From: Prevotellaceae bacterium
Lineage (GTDB): Bacteria; Bacteroidota; Bacteroidia; Bacteroidales; Bacteroidaceae
Assembly (NCBI GenBank): GCA_031262265.1
Contig: JAISIB010000053.1
Span: 1-12,006 of the forward strand
Direction: 5' to 3'
DNA length: 12,006 bases
The translations under genes were made by a program, and so were the position numbers. Position 1 is the first letter of the stretch. Every line of letters starts with the position of its first letter. The notes under the pieces were generated by a model that saw only the letters and a program-made list of their open reading frames with translations, was not told where the DNA came from and searched no databases. Below are positions 5,898-12,006 of this stretch, piece by piece.

Positions 5898-6659
5898 TTA
5901 AAATCCGATGATGGGCTGCCAGAATTTTCGCATCTTACGCTTGTACCACGAATGGCAACCGAACGGCAGCCGGCCGCCGGTCAGTTGATAGCAGTACGCG
6001 GGATACTTGTCGAACGAGAAACGCAACGCCTCTTCCGGAGAGGGGTAGATAAATTCGGGAACTTCGGTCGCCCAAAACACATCCTCGTTATAAAAGTGCG
6101 AACGCGGCTGCGCTAAGAACCAAGCAATACGCGATTGATAGTTTAGTACGGCGCGCAAATGACTTTCGACTCGCCGTAGCGACAAACCGCCGTTACCTAC
6201 CCGATTATATAACGACTGTTTGGAGGGTTTGCCCGTTTGAAGTTTCCTTTTGTGTAGCCACTGCATATACGAACGAACGAGCGGCCACCGATAAATTGGT
6301 TTCTGAAGCCACGGAGCACCGATGTAATCGAAACCACGTGCGCACCACTCCGCCAATTCATCGCGAAATACCCAAGCATCCAACTGGTAAATCAGCACAT
6401 ACTCGTATGTTCTGAAACGCTGATAGAACGCTGCCGAAAGCAACAACCGGTTGTAGTCGCCGATGCTACGGAAGTATTCATCCGGGAAATCGAAAAACTG
6501 CAAGCGCGGAAACTCCTCCGTCCACGCGGACAGGTCTAACGACGCCGGCTTTACGACGATCAGGTCATAACGGGCGAGCACGTCGTACGCTTGCAGTAGC
6601 GACTTGCGCTCCAAAGCGGACAACGCAGATTTATATACGGGGATGAGAACGGCAGTCAT
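5898..6659 (-). CDS. DUF5672 protein, probable glycosyltransferase
   Basis: This encodes 253 residues, about the full length of the family. Recognisable segments are the N-terminal strand AVLIPVYKS; DYNRLLLSAAFYQRF (68-82); the acidic YQLDAWVFRDEL (91-102), probably a metal or nucleotide-sugar site; DYIGAPW (111-117); VGNGGLSLR (154-162); NEDVFW (191-196); and LPFGCHSW (231-238). The GNGG, ED and C-terminal GxHxW-like segments are also seen in several GT-A enzymes, which supports glycosyl transfer. The start overlaps the GT90 stop by 4 nt (ATGA, 6656-6659), indicating translational coupling. It is expected in the cytoplasm or at the inner membrane, adding a sugar to the glycan built by this operon. 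Family call strong; donor and acceptor unknown. Confidence 0.8.
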   Translation of the reverse strand: MTAVLIPVYKSALSALERKSLLQAYDVLARYDLIVVKPASLDLSAWTEEFPRLQFFDFPDEYFRSIGDYNRLLLSAAFYQRFRTYEYVLIYQLDAWVFRDELAEWCARGFDYIGAPWLQKPIYRWPLVRSYMQWLHKRKLQTGKPSKQSLYNRVGNGGLSLRRVESHLRAVLNYQSRIAWFLAQPRSHFYNEDVFWATEVPEFIYPSPEEALRFSFDKYPAYCYQLTGGRLPFGCHSWYKRKMRKFWQPIIGF

Positions 6660-7645
6660 AGAAGATCTTCTTGTTCCGTCATACGGAAATATTTATCCAA
6701 TACCAGCAACGAAATCAACCGTTCGCGCTGCTTATCGTTAAACTGTGCGCGCCACGCCTGCGCGTTGCGAATAATCGTCTCCGCTTCGTCGGGATGATTC
6801 GTATAATAGTTCATACGCTCTTCCAAGTCCGAGTAATCGGATTGAATCTCCACGTAATGGACATTGGGCAGTAGTTTGCCTTCCATATACCAAGTCTCGC
6901 ACGTCGGACGCGGCATAATCGCCAAAGAATCGGACGACATAATCCATTTTAAGTTGCTGGCCACGTCGTTTCCTTCCAGCGAAATGATAAACTTATACCG
7001 CAAATGTTCGTAGAGCGTCAGCTTCGTGCCACGCCAAGCGGGATTCGTATAACGACGACCGAATTCTCCAATGTCACAACAGGGATGGCCGAACCAACGT
7101 TCGAAGAAAGCGATACGATGAGGTTTCCCGCTTATTTCACCGCGAAAGATGGCTTTGTTTATCTTCTGCTTAAACGATAGACGGTCTTTCAACGCAATGA
7201 AATGGCGTATCTTCTCCAAATTAAGCAGTACGGAATTGCGATTGTCTACGCCCAGCGGACGAGATTTGACGATCGTCGGTTCCGCTTGCACGGCGCGTAT
7301 GTCGCCGAACAGGTATTTCCAACGCAAACGAACGGGGAAATAGCGAACAAACTCATAAGAATCGAAAAAATAAACCGAGCCGTGTCCTTTCCGGCGGAAG
7401 TCGCCGACGCGTTTCGCCTCGTCAGACAAAAGCACCGGCTCCGAAAGCTTGCAATAGTAGTTGACGCGATCCAATATATACGCTTTGTCGTCTCGCTGCT
7501 CCAAAGCAGCCAACAAACGCTCCCTTCTTCTTCGAAAATACGCGTTCGGCTCTATGTAATAGCGCACCAGATTGCGCAATATATACGGGAAACGGCTGTT
7601 CTTCCCGGTACGAAATACATATTTCAACGCATCAACCGGCCACAT
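6656..7645 (-). CDS. Glycosyltransferase family 90 (CAP10-like)
   Basis: This encodes 329 residues with no signal peptide. The basic N-terminus (YFRRRRERLL) is followed by family features: KAIFRGEISGKPHR (about 164-177) and the conserved core KFIISLEGNDVASNLKWIMS (218-237). A segment ending in PTCETWYMEGKLLPNVHYV (about 247-265) matches the GT90 pattern of a Glu-Trp pair followed by a Pro-His-Tyr block. Known members transfer xylose or glucose to proteins in eukaryotes, or modify surface polysaccharides in microbes. Bacteroidales members usually sit in lipopolysaccharide-type loci, as here. The start overlaps the GT9 gene by 14 nt, and the end overlaps DUF5672 by 4 nt. Family call confident; the exact sugar is unknown. 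Confidence 0.87.
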   Translation of the reverse strand: MWPVDALKYVFRTGKNSRFPYILRNLVRYYIEPNAYFRRRRERLLAALEQRDDKAYILDRVNYYCKLSEPVLLSDEAKRVGDFRRKGHGSVYFFDSYEFVRYFPVRLRWKYLFGDIRAVQAEPTIVKSRPLGVDNRNSVLLNLEKIRHFIALKDRLSFKQKINKAIFRGEISGKPHRIAFFERWFGHPCCDIGEFGRRYTNPAWRGTKLTLYEHLRYKFIISLEGNDVASNLKWIMSSDSLAIMPRPTCETWYMEGKLLPNVHYVEIQSDYSDLEERMNYYTNHPDEAETIIRNAQAWRAQFNDKQRERLISLLVLDKYFRMTEQEDLL

Positions 7646-8681
7646 ATCGGTCGATTTTACGAATGACGCAGTCGGGCGATAGCATTTTCATACACTCGCA
7701 TGTTCCTTTGTAACAAGGTTTGTTGCCGAACACCGAACATGGGCGACACGACAAATCCGCTTGTACCACGTCTTCTTCGCGCTGCCCCCAACCCAAAAAG
7801 CCGGCATACGGATGAGTGGCTCCCCAAACGGAAACGACCGGTACGCCAACCAACGAAGCGAGGTGCATATTGGCCGAATCCATAGAGAGCATGACATCCA
7901 AGCGGCTCATCAGTGCCAACTCTTGGCGCATATCCAACAGACCGGCCACAGAAATGACCGACGGGTAGTCGCTTGCCCACTCGGCAAGCGTTCGTGCTTC
8001 ACCGCCCTCGCCGCCGAACAAAATAACGCGCACGCCCGAACGACCGGCAAAGGCGGCTATGACTTGCCGCATGCCTTCCGGATCATACGTTTTGACTGGG
8101 TACTTGGCAAAAGGAGCGATGCCCAACCAACGCTCATCCGTAGATTTTTCGGTCAGCGCGGGCAAAGGCAACGGAGGAATCTCGGTCGGCGGATAAATCG
8201 ACCGGAAGGATAGATTAAACTCGAAGCCCAAACGGCGGAACACCGATAGATAACGCTCGAACGAGCTTGCCAATGGTTGCATCACCTTATGGGTACGACG
8301 GGTTAAGCGTTTTTTCTCCGCACGCCCTTTGCGAATATAGGCCACACGCACCCCGCTCAACCGAAAGCAGAGGCGCACATATTGCGTACGCATCACGTCG
8401 TGTAAATCAGCCACTGCATCCGGATGTTCTTCTTTCAAGTGGGTGAACAGACCAAACACGCCAAACACGCCCCGATACGCTCGTTCCAGATCTACGCTCA
8501 CGAAACGTACGTTGTCCGGCATATAGGCAAACAACAACGCCCAGCGGGCGCGGCTTACCACCGTTATTCGTGTCTTCGGATAGGCGCGTGCCAACGAATC
8601 AATCACAGGTACGGTCATCGCCACATCGCCAAACGACGAGAAGCGTAGTACCAACACATGTTTAGGAACGGTCGTCTTCAA
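7632..8681 (-). CDS. Glycosyltransferase family 9, heptosyltransferase-like
   Basis: This encodes 349 residues, the normal size. The N-terminal Rossmann half begins VLVLRFSSFGDVAMTVPVI (9-27), where the FGD segment is the GT9 signature. The C-terminal half has WLGIAPFAKYPVKTYD (185-200), a strand RVILFGGEGGE (218-228), and DSANMHLASLVGVPVVSVWG (268-287), the nucleotide-sugar binding block of WaaC/WaaF/RfaQ relatives. A cysteine cluster follows (Cys312, 315, 323, 328, 330, 338), as in many Bacteroidales members. The enzyme would add a heptose or similar sugar to the lipid A-linked core at the inner membrane. It is preceded by DUF4254 with a 68-nt gap and overlaps the GT90 gene. Donor specificity cannot be read from the sequence. 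Confidence 0.9.
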   Translation of the reverse strand: MKTTVPKHVLVLRFSSFGDVAMTVPVIDSLARAYPKTRITVVSRARWALLFAYMPDNVRFVSVDLERAYRGVFGVFGLFTHLKEEHPDAVADLHDVMRTQYVRLCFRLSGVRVAYIRKGRAEKKRLTRRTHKVMQPLASSFERYLSVFRRLGFEFNLSFRSIYPPTEIPPLPLPALTEKSTDERWLGIAPFAKYPVKTYDPEGMRQVIAAFAGRSGVRVILFGGEGGEARTLAEWASDYPSVISVAGLLDMRQELALMSRLDVMLSMDSANMHLASLVGVPVVSVWGATHPYAGFLGWGQREEDVVQADLSCRPCSVFGNKPCYKGTCECMKMLSPDCVIRKIDRYVAG

Positions 8682-8749
8682 ATATCTTGCTTTGTTATTG
8701 TTTTTTTGCCGTATCTTATTTCGATAAGTAACCGCGAAAATAGACGCAG

Positions 8750-9355
8750 CTACTTCTTTGCGTACAGTACCGGATTCAGTTCCGGATCATTGTACATCTT
8801 CATCTGCTGATAAACCTTCATATATTTGCGCCCCGCCGCAATATCTGCCAGCAATTGGTCAATCGCCGTCGATAAATCGGTTCGTTGCTCCAACAAAATA
8901 TGTAGCTTATGCTCCGCTTGCGCCTGATGAGCAGGCGTTGCGTCTGTCCGCTGCGCCTCTTGCTGCCAATGGTAGATTTTCAGAGCCAGAATAGACAGAC
9001 GGTCTACCGCCCACGCCGGACTTTCCGTATTGATAGTGGCATCGGGCAGAGGCGTCACCTCCCTATATTGCTCGCGGAAATACGCATCAATGCGCTCGAC
9101 CAAATCCGTGCGCTCCTGATTGGAGGCATCGATACGTCGTTTCAAAGCCAGTGCATCGACGGGATCTATATGGGGGTCGCGTATCAAATCCTCCAAGTGC
9201 CACTGCACGGTATCAATCCAACATTTCAAATACAGGAAGTATGCAATATCTTGCGCATCATACGGATTGGATATGGGAGCGTTTATATTGTCTATTTGAT
9301 GGTAGTCGGCGATAGCTTGCTCGAAGATAGCGTTACTTTTTTGGCTGAAACTCAT
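8750..9355 (-). CDS. DUF4254 protein, first gene of the glycan operon
   Basis: The start at 9355 gives 201 residues beginning MSFSQKSNAIFEQAI, matching the family's usual N-terminus. The conserved block KCWIDTVQWHLEDLIRDP, then ALKRRIDASNQERTDLVE, is present, as is NTESPAWAVDRLSILALKIY. The protein is mostly helical, soluble and without signal peptide; its biochemical role is not established. A longer reading from a TTG at 9388 adds 11 residues, but that TTG lies inside the -7 promoter element and is rejected. In many Bacteroidales this gene precedes a GT9 gene, so a support role in lipopolysaccharide assembly is inferred from context. The 68-nt gap to GT9 contains only a 5-bp hairpin (CTTAT/ATAAG) and no clear promoter. 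Confidence 0.87.
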   Translation of the reverse strand: MSFSQKSNAIFEQAIADYHQIDNINAPISNPYDAQDIAYFLYLKCWIDTVQWHLEDLIRDPHIDPVDALALKRRIDASNQERTDLVERIDAYFREQYREVTPLPDATINTESPAWAVDRLSILALKIYHWQQEAQRTDATPAHQAQAEHKLHILLEQRTDLSTAIDQLLADIAAGRKYMKVYQQMKMYNDPELNPVLYAKK

Positions 9356-9385
9356 GATTCTTCTCTTTCTTAGGGTTTGAACGGG

Positions 9386-9393
9386 CAAATATA
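9386..9393 (-). promoter_or_regulatory. -7 element of the DUF4254-glycosyltransferase operon
   Basis: TATATTTG on the minus strand matches TAnnTTTG and lies 30 nt before the chosen ATG (9355), leaving a leader of about 20-25 nt with the purine-rich stretch AGAAAGAGAAGA. No good TTTG is found 19-21 nt upstream. The element supports the ATG at 9355 over the upstream TTG. Confidence 0.6.
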
Positions 9394-9448
9394 CAGCATC
9401 TTCATGGATTTTATTAGGTATTTCGTCATACTTTCGGCAAATAATCTC

Positions 9449-9456
9449 TAATTTTG
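9449..9456 (+). promoter_or_regulatory. -7 element of hppA
   Basis: TAATTTTG on the plus strand matches TAnnTTTG and lies 45 nt before the hppA ATG, implying a leader of about 40 nt. The -33 region has no clear TTTG. The element stands back to back with that of the glycosylation operon in a 146-nt divergent gap, so the two could share regulation. Confidence 0.5.
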
Positions 9457-9501
9457 AGCGATAAATAAACTTAATAATCGTAAGACACTAATTAGTATTC
9501 T

Positions 9502-11703
9502 ATGAATTACCCTTTCTTCTGGCTCGTACCTATTGCCTCTTTGCTGGCACTTGGTTTCGCGTATTTCTTTTATCGGCAGATGATGAAAGAAAGTGAGGGC
9601 ACTGCAATCATGGCGAAGATAGCTGCTGCCGTTCGCCGCGGTGCTATGTCGTATTTGAAACAACAGTATAAAGTTGTGCTCGTAGTGTTTGTCTGCCTGT
9701 CGGTTTTGTTTGCCGTCATGGCAGGTTTCGGTGTACAAAACGGTTGGGTGCCCATCGCTTTTCTTACCGGCGGAGCCTTCTCCGGTTTGGCGGGCTTCTT
9801 GGGAATGAAGACGGCGACGTACGCTTCGGCACGCACGGCCAACGCAGCGCGTCAGTCGTTGAACAAAGGCCTGCGCATCGCCTTCCGTAGCGGCGCGGTG
9901 ATGGGATTGGTCGTCGTGGGACTCGGACTACTCGACATCTCTTTCTGGTATTTACTCCTTGAATGGGCGATACCTGCCGATGCGCTCGACCCGATGCACA
10001 AGCTCGGCATTATTACGACCACCATGCTTACGTTCGGCATGGGTGCCAGCACGCAAGCTCTCTTCGCACGCGTCGGAGGCGGCATCTATACGAAAGCGGC
10101 CGACGTGGGTGCCGATTTGGTCGGCAAAGTGGAAGCCGGCATTCCCGAAGATGATCCGCGCAATCCTGCGACGATTGCCGACAACGTGGGAGATAACGTA
10201 GGAGACGTGGCCGGTATGGGAGCCGACTTGTATGAATCGTATTGCGGCTCGATACTTAGTACGGCCGCCTTGGGGGCTGCCGCATTCATGTCCACAGGTA
10301 ACGTAGATATGCAGTTCAAGGCCGTCATCGCGCCCATGCTAATCGCTGCCGTCGGCATTATTCTTTCCATCGTAGGCATCTTCGCCGTCAGAACCAAAGA
10401 AAACGCAGGCATGAAACAGCTGCTGCGCGCATTGGGATTTGGCACCAACCTAAGCTCTGCCTTAATTACCTGCGCCACTTTCCTTATCCTGTGGATACTC
10501 GGCATTGATAATTGGCAATGGATCGCTTGTTCTGTCATTGTCGGACTGATCGTCGGCATCGTGATCGGGCAGTCGACGGAATACTATACCTCGCAATCCT
10601 ACAAACCGACGCAACGGTTGAGCGCAGCCGGTCAGACAGGCCCCGCCACCGTTATCATTTCAGGCATCGGATTGGGAATGCTTTCCACAGCTATTCCGGT
10701 ATTTGCCGTAGCTATCGGCGTTCTGGCTTCTTACTTGTTTGCGGCCGGATTCGACTTTACGAACGTCGGCATGGGACTATACGGTATCGGCATCGCCGCC
10801 GTCGGTATGCTGTCTACCTTAGGCATCACGCTGGCAACGGACGCATACGGGCCGATTGCCGACAATGCCGGTGGGAACGCCGAAATGGCCGGTTTGGGCA
10901 AGGAGGTACGTCAGCGCACGGACGCACTCGACTCGTTGGGCAACACGACCGCTGCGACGGGCAAAGGATTTGCTATCGGATCGGCAGCCCTGACGGGCTT
11001 GGCATTGCTGGCTTCATACATCGAAGAGATACGCATCGGCTTGCTCAGACTGGAAGAGACCGTGCTCGTATTCCCCGACGGAGACGAAATTCTGATTAAG
11101 AACGCGGGATTCACCGATTTCATGTACTATTACGACATTACGCTGATGAATCCGAAAGTATTGGTCGGGATATTTATCGGCTCGATGATGGCTTTTCTGT
11201 TCTGCGGCTTGACAATGAATGCCGTCGGACGCGCCGCCGGTAACATGGTAGACGAAGTGCGCAGGCAGTTCCGCGAAATAAAAGGTATTCTGACCGGCGA
11301 AACGGAACCCGATTACGAACGCTGCGTGTCCATCTCGACCAAAGGTGCACAGCACGCCATGATTCTCCCGTCGTTGCTCGCCATTATTACGCCCATCGCC
11401 ATCGGCTTGCTTATCGGCGTGCCGGGAGTCGTTGGGCTGCTGGTAGGAGGACTGGGTTGCGGCTTCGTATTGGCTATCTTCATGGCCAACGCAGGCGGTG
11501 CCTGGGACAACGCCAAGAAGTATGTCGAAGAAGGTAACTTCGGCGGCAAAGGGAGCGAAGTGCACAAGGCGACGGTCGTAGGCGATACCGTCGGCGACCC
11601 GTTTAAGGACACCTCCGGCCCCAGCCTGAACATCCTCATTAAACTGATGAGCATGGTATCTATCGTCATGGCGGGCATGACCGTTGCGTGGAGTTTATTT
11701 TAA
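9502..11703 (+). CDS. hppA: Membrane-bound K+-dependent pyrophosphatase
   Basis: This encodes 733 residues with about 16 expected membrane helices, starting MNYPFFWLVP. It hydrolyses pyrophosphate and couples this to pumping H+ and/or Na+ across the inner membrane. The active-site segments are intact: DVGADLVGKVE (201-211), EDDPRNPATIADNVGDNVGD (216-235), DNAGGNAEM (454-462) and GDTVGDPFKDTSGPS (694-708). In GNTTAATGKG (480-489), Ala484 and Gly487 are the residues typical of the K+-dependent subfamily; K+-independent enzymes have Lys and Thr there. Bacteroides relatives have been shown to pump Na+ together with H+, but the ion cannot be assigned here with certainty. It is divergent from the glycosylation operon and 88 nt before rnhB. 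It could draw energy from pyrophosphate released by biosynthesis. Confidence 0.97.
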   Translation: MNYPFFWLVPIASLLALGFAYFFYRQMMKESEGTAIMAKIAAAVRRGAMSYLKQQYKVVLVVFVCLSVLFAVMAGFGVQNGWVPIAFLTGGAFSGLAGFLGMKTATYASARTANAARQSLNKGLRIAFRSGAVMGLVVVGLGLLDISFWYLLLEWAIPADALDPMHKLGIITTTMLTFGMGASTQALFARVGGGIYTKAADVGADLVGKVEAGIPEDDPRNPATIADNVGDNVGDVAGMGADLYESYCGSILSTAALGAAAFMSTGNVDMQFKAVIAPMLIAAVGIILSIVGIFAVRTKENAGMKQLLRALGFGTNLSSALITCATFLILWILGIDNWQWIACSVIVGLIVGIVIGQSTEYYTSQSYKPTQRLSAAGQTGPATVIISGIGLGMLSTAIPVFAVAIGVLASYLFAAGFDFTNVGMGLYGIGIAAVGMLSTLGITLATDAYGPIADNAGGNAEMAGLGKEVRQRTDALDSLGNTTAATGKGFAIGSAALTGLALLASYIEEIRIGLLRLEETVLVFPDGDEILIKNAGFTDFMYYYDITLMNPKVLVGIFIGSMMAFLFCGLTMNAVGRAAGNMVDEVRRQFREIKGILTGETEPDYERCVSISTKGAQHAMILPSLLAIITPIAIGLLIGVPGVVGLLVGGLGCGFVLAIFMANAGGAWDNAKKYVEEGNFGGKGSEVHKATVVGDTVGDPFKDTSGPSLNILIKLMSMVSIVMAGMTVAWSLF

Positions 11704-11718
11704 CCGAAAGAGCACGCA

Positions 11719-11769
11719 ATAACTGACAAAGTTCGTATCATAACTCACCGCGAATGCGCGATAACTGAC
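11719..11769 (+). repeat. Three 9-bp direct repeats at 21-bp spacing
   Basis: ATAACTGAC occurs at 11719-11727 and 11761-11769, with ATAACTCAC at 11740-11748. The starts are exactly 21 bp apart (two helical turns), so all three would face the same side of the helix. They fill most of the 88-nt gap between hppA and rnhB and stop just before a -7-like element. An operator array for rnhB expression is possible. No terminator for hppA is seen in this gap. Confidence 0.65.
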
Positions 11770-11779
11770 GCGGAAAATG

Positions 11780-11787
11780 TAACTTTG
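11780..11787 (+). promoter_or_regulatory. -7-like element just before rnhB
   Basis: TAACTTTG matches TAnnTTTG but ends only 4 nt before the rnhB ATG. A start of transcription at the usual distance would fall at or inside the start codon, giving a leaderless message. No TTTG is seen at the -33 distance, so it may be coincidence. Confidence 0.3.
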
Positions 11788-11791
11788 CAGT

Positions 11792-12006
11792 ATGTTATTG
11801 CCGTATCTACAAGAGAACCGCACAGAAGCCGGATGCGACGAGGCAGGTAGAGGCTGCCTCGCCGGTCCGGTCTTTGCGGCGGCCGTCATTCTACCTGCCG
11901 ATTTTAACAATTCCAGCCTCAATGATTCCAAACAATTGAGCGAACGCAAGCGTTACGAGTTGCGGCCGATCATCGAACACGAGGCTTTGGCCTTTGCCGT
12001 AGGAGT
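11792..12006 (+). CDS. rnhB: Ribonuclease HII, N-terminal part
   Basis: The window holds the first 71 codons and runs off the end. The enzyme removes RNA from RNA-DNA hybrids and incises at single ribonucleotides in DNA. The start MLLPYLQENRTEAGCDEAGRG contains DEAGRG (residues 16-21), whose Asp and Glu are catalytic metal ligands. LAGPVFAAAVILP and LNDSKQLSERKR follow, both conserved in RNase HII. MLLPYL is the usual beginning in Bacteroidales, which supports this ATG although a promoter-like element ends 4 nt before it. The remaining metal-binding Asp residues lie outside the window. Expression may come from hppA read-through or from a local promoter near the 21-bp repeat array. Confidence 0.95.
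   Translation, partial: MLLPYLQENRTEAGCDEAGRGCLAGPVFAAAVILPADFNNSSLNDSKQLSERKRYELRPIIEHEALAFAVG

Noticed and set aside
7202..7666. Plus-strand frame of 154 codons antisense to the GT90 gene
   Set aside because: The GT90 frame has clear family motifs; the antisense frame shows none and starts without a promoter.
9356..9388. N-terminal extension of the DUF4254 protein from a TTG
   Set aside because: The TTG is part of the TATATTTG promoter element and the 11 added residues are not part of the family's usual N-terminus.
10512..11099. Plus-strand frame of 195 codons inside hppA
   Set aside because: It is rich in Arg and His, as expected of an out-of-frame shadow of the strongly conserved pyrophosphatase.
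11704..11791. CRISPR-like array from the 21-bp repeats
   Set aside because: The repeat unit is only 9 bp, there are three copies, and no cas genes are near.

Overview
The window looks like chromosomal DNA of a member of the Bacteroidales. Evidence: promoters of the TAnnTTTG (-7) / TTTG (-33) type; lineage-restricted families (NVEALA peptide, 6-bladed beta-propeller lipoprotein, DUF3244, TPR-TM-HTH regulator, DUF4254, DUF5672); and the gene order DUF4254 - GT9 - GT90 beside a pyrophosphatase gene and rnhB. Base composition of the right-hand part (about half G+C where sampled) would suit Tannerella, Porphyromonas or Parabacteroides relatives. The genus is a guess.

Layout. (1) Positions 1-130 hold the open 3' end of an unrecognised plus-strand frame. 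(2) About 130-2540 is an AT-rich island carrying, on the minus strand, an 86-aa NVEALA-like secreted peptide gene with its own promoter and a strong terminator hairpin, then a beta-propeller lipoprotein, a CxxC lipoprotein and a short C-terminal remnant. (3) At the island's right edge a minus-strand lipoprotein gene is cut off after 40 codons. Upstream of it lie a DUF3244 gene with a duplicated promoter-region motif and a 583-aa membrane-spanning TPR/HTH regulator with a near-perfect promoter. (4) Positions 5069-9355 are a minus-strand glycosylation operon: DUF4254, GT9 heptosyltransferase-like, GT90, DUF5672 and a further glycosyltransferase-like protein, the last four overlapping or nearly abutting. 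This probably builds lipopolysaccharide core or another surface glycan. (5) Divergently, the plus strand carries a K+-dependent membrane pyrophosphatase (hppA) and the start of rnhB, separated by an 88-nt gap with three 9-bp repeats exactly 21 bp apart.

The most interesting part is 203-5020. I infer an envelope peptide module: a regulator that could sense in the periplasm and bind DNA in the cytoplasm, a small cysteine-containing secreted peptide, a propeller lipoprotein and a possible thiol-active lipoprotein. The module appears to have been rearranged, because a GC-richer ancestral lipoprotein is truncated where the AT-rich DNA begins. No RNA genes, CRISPR arrays or complete insertion sequences were seen.
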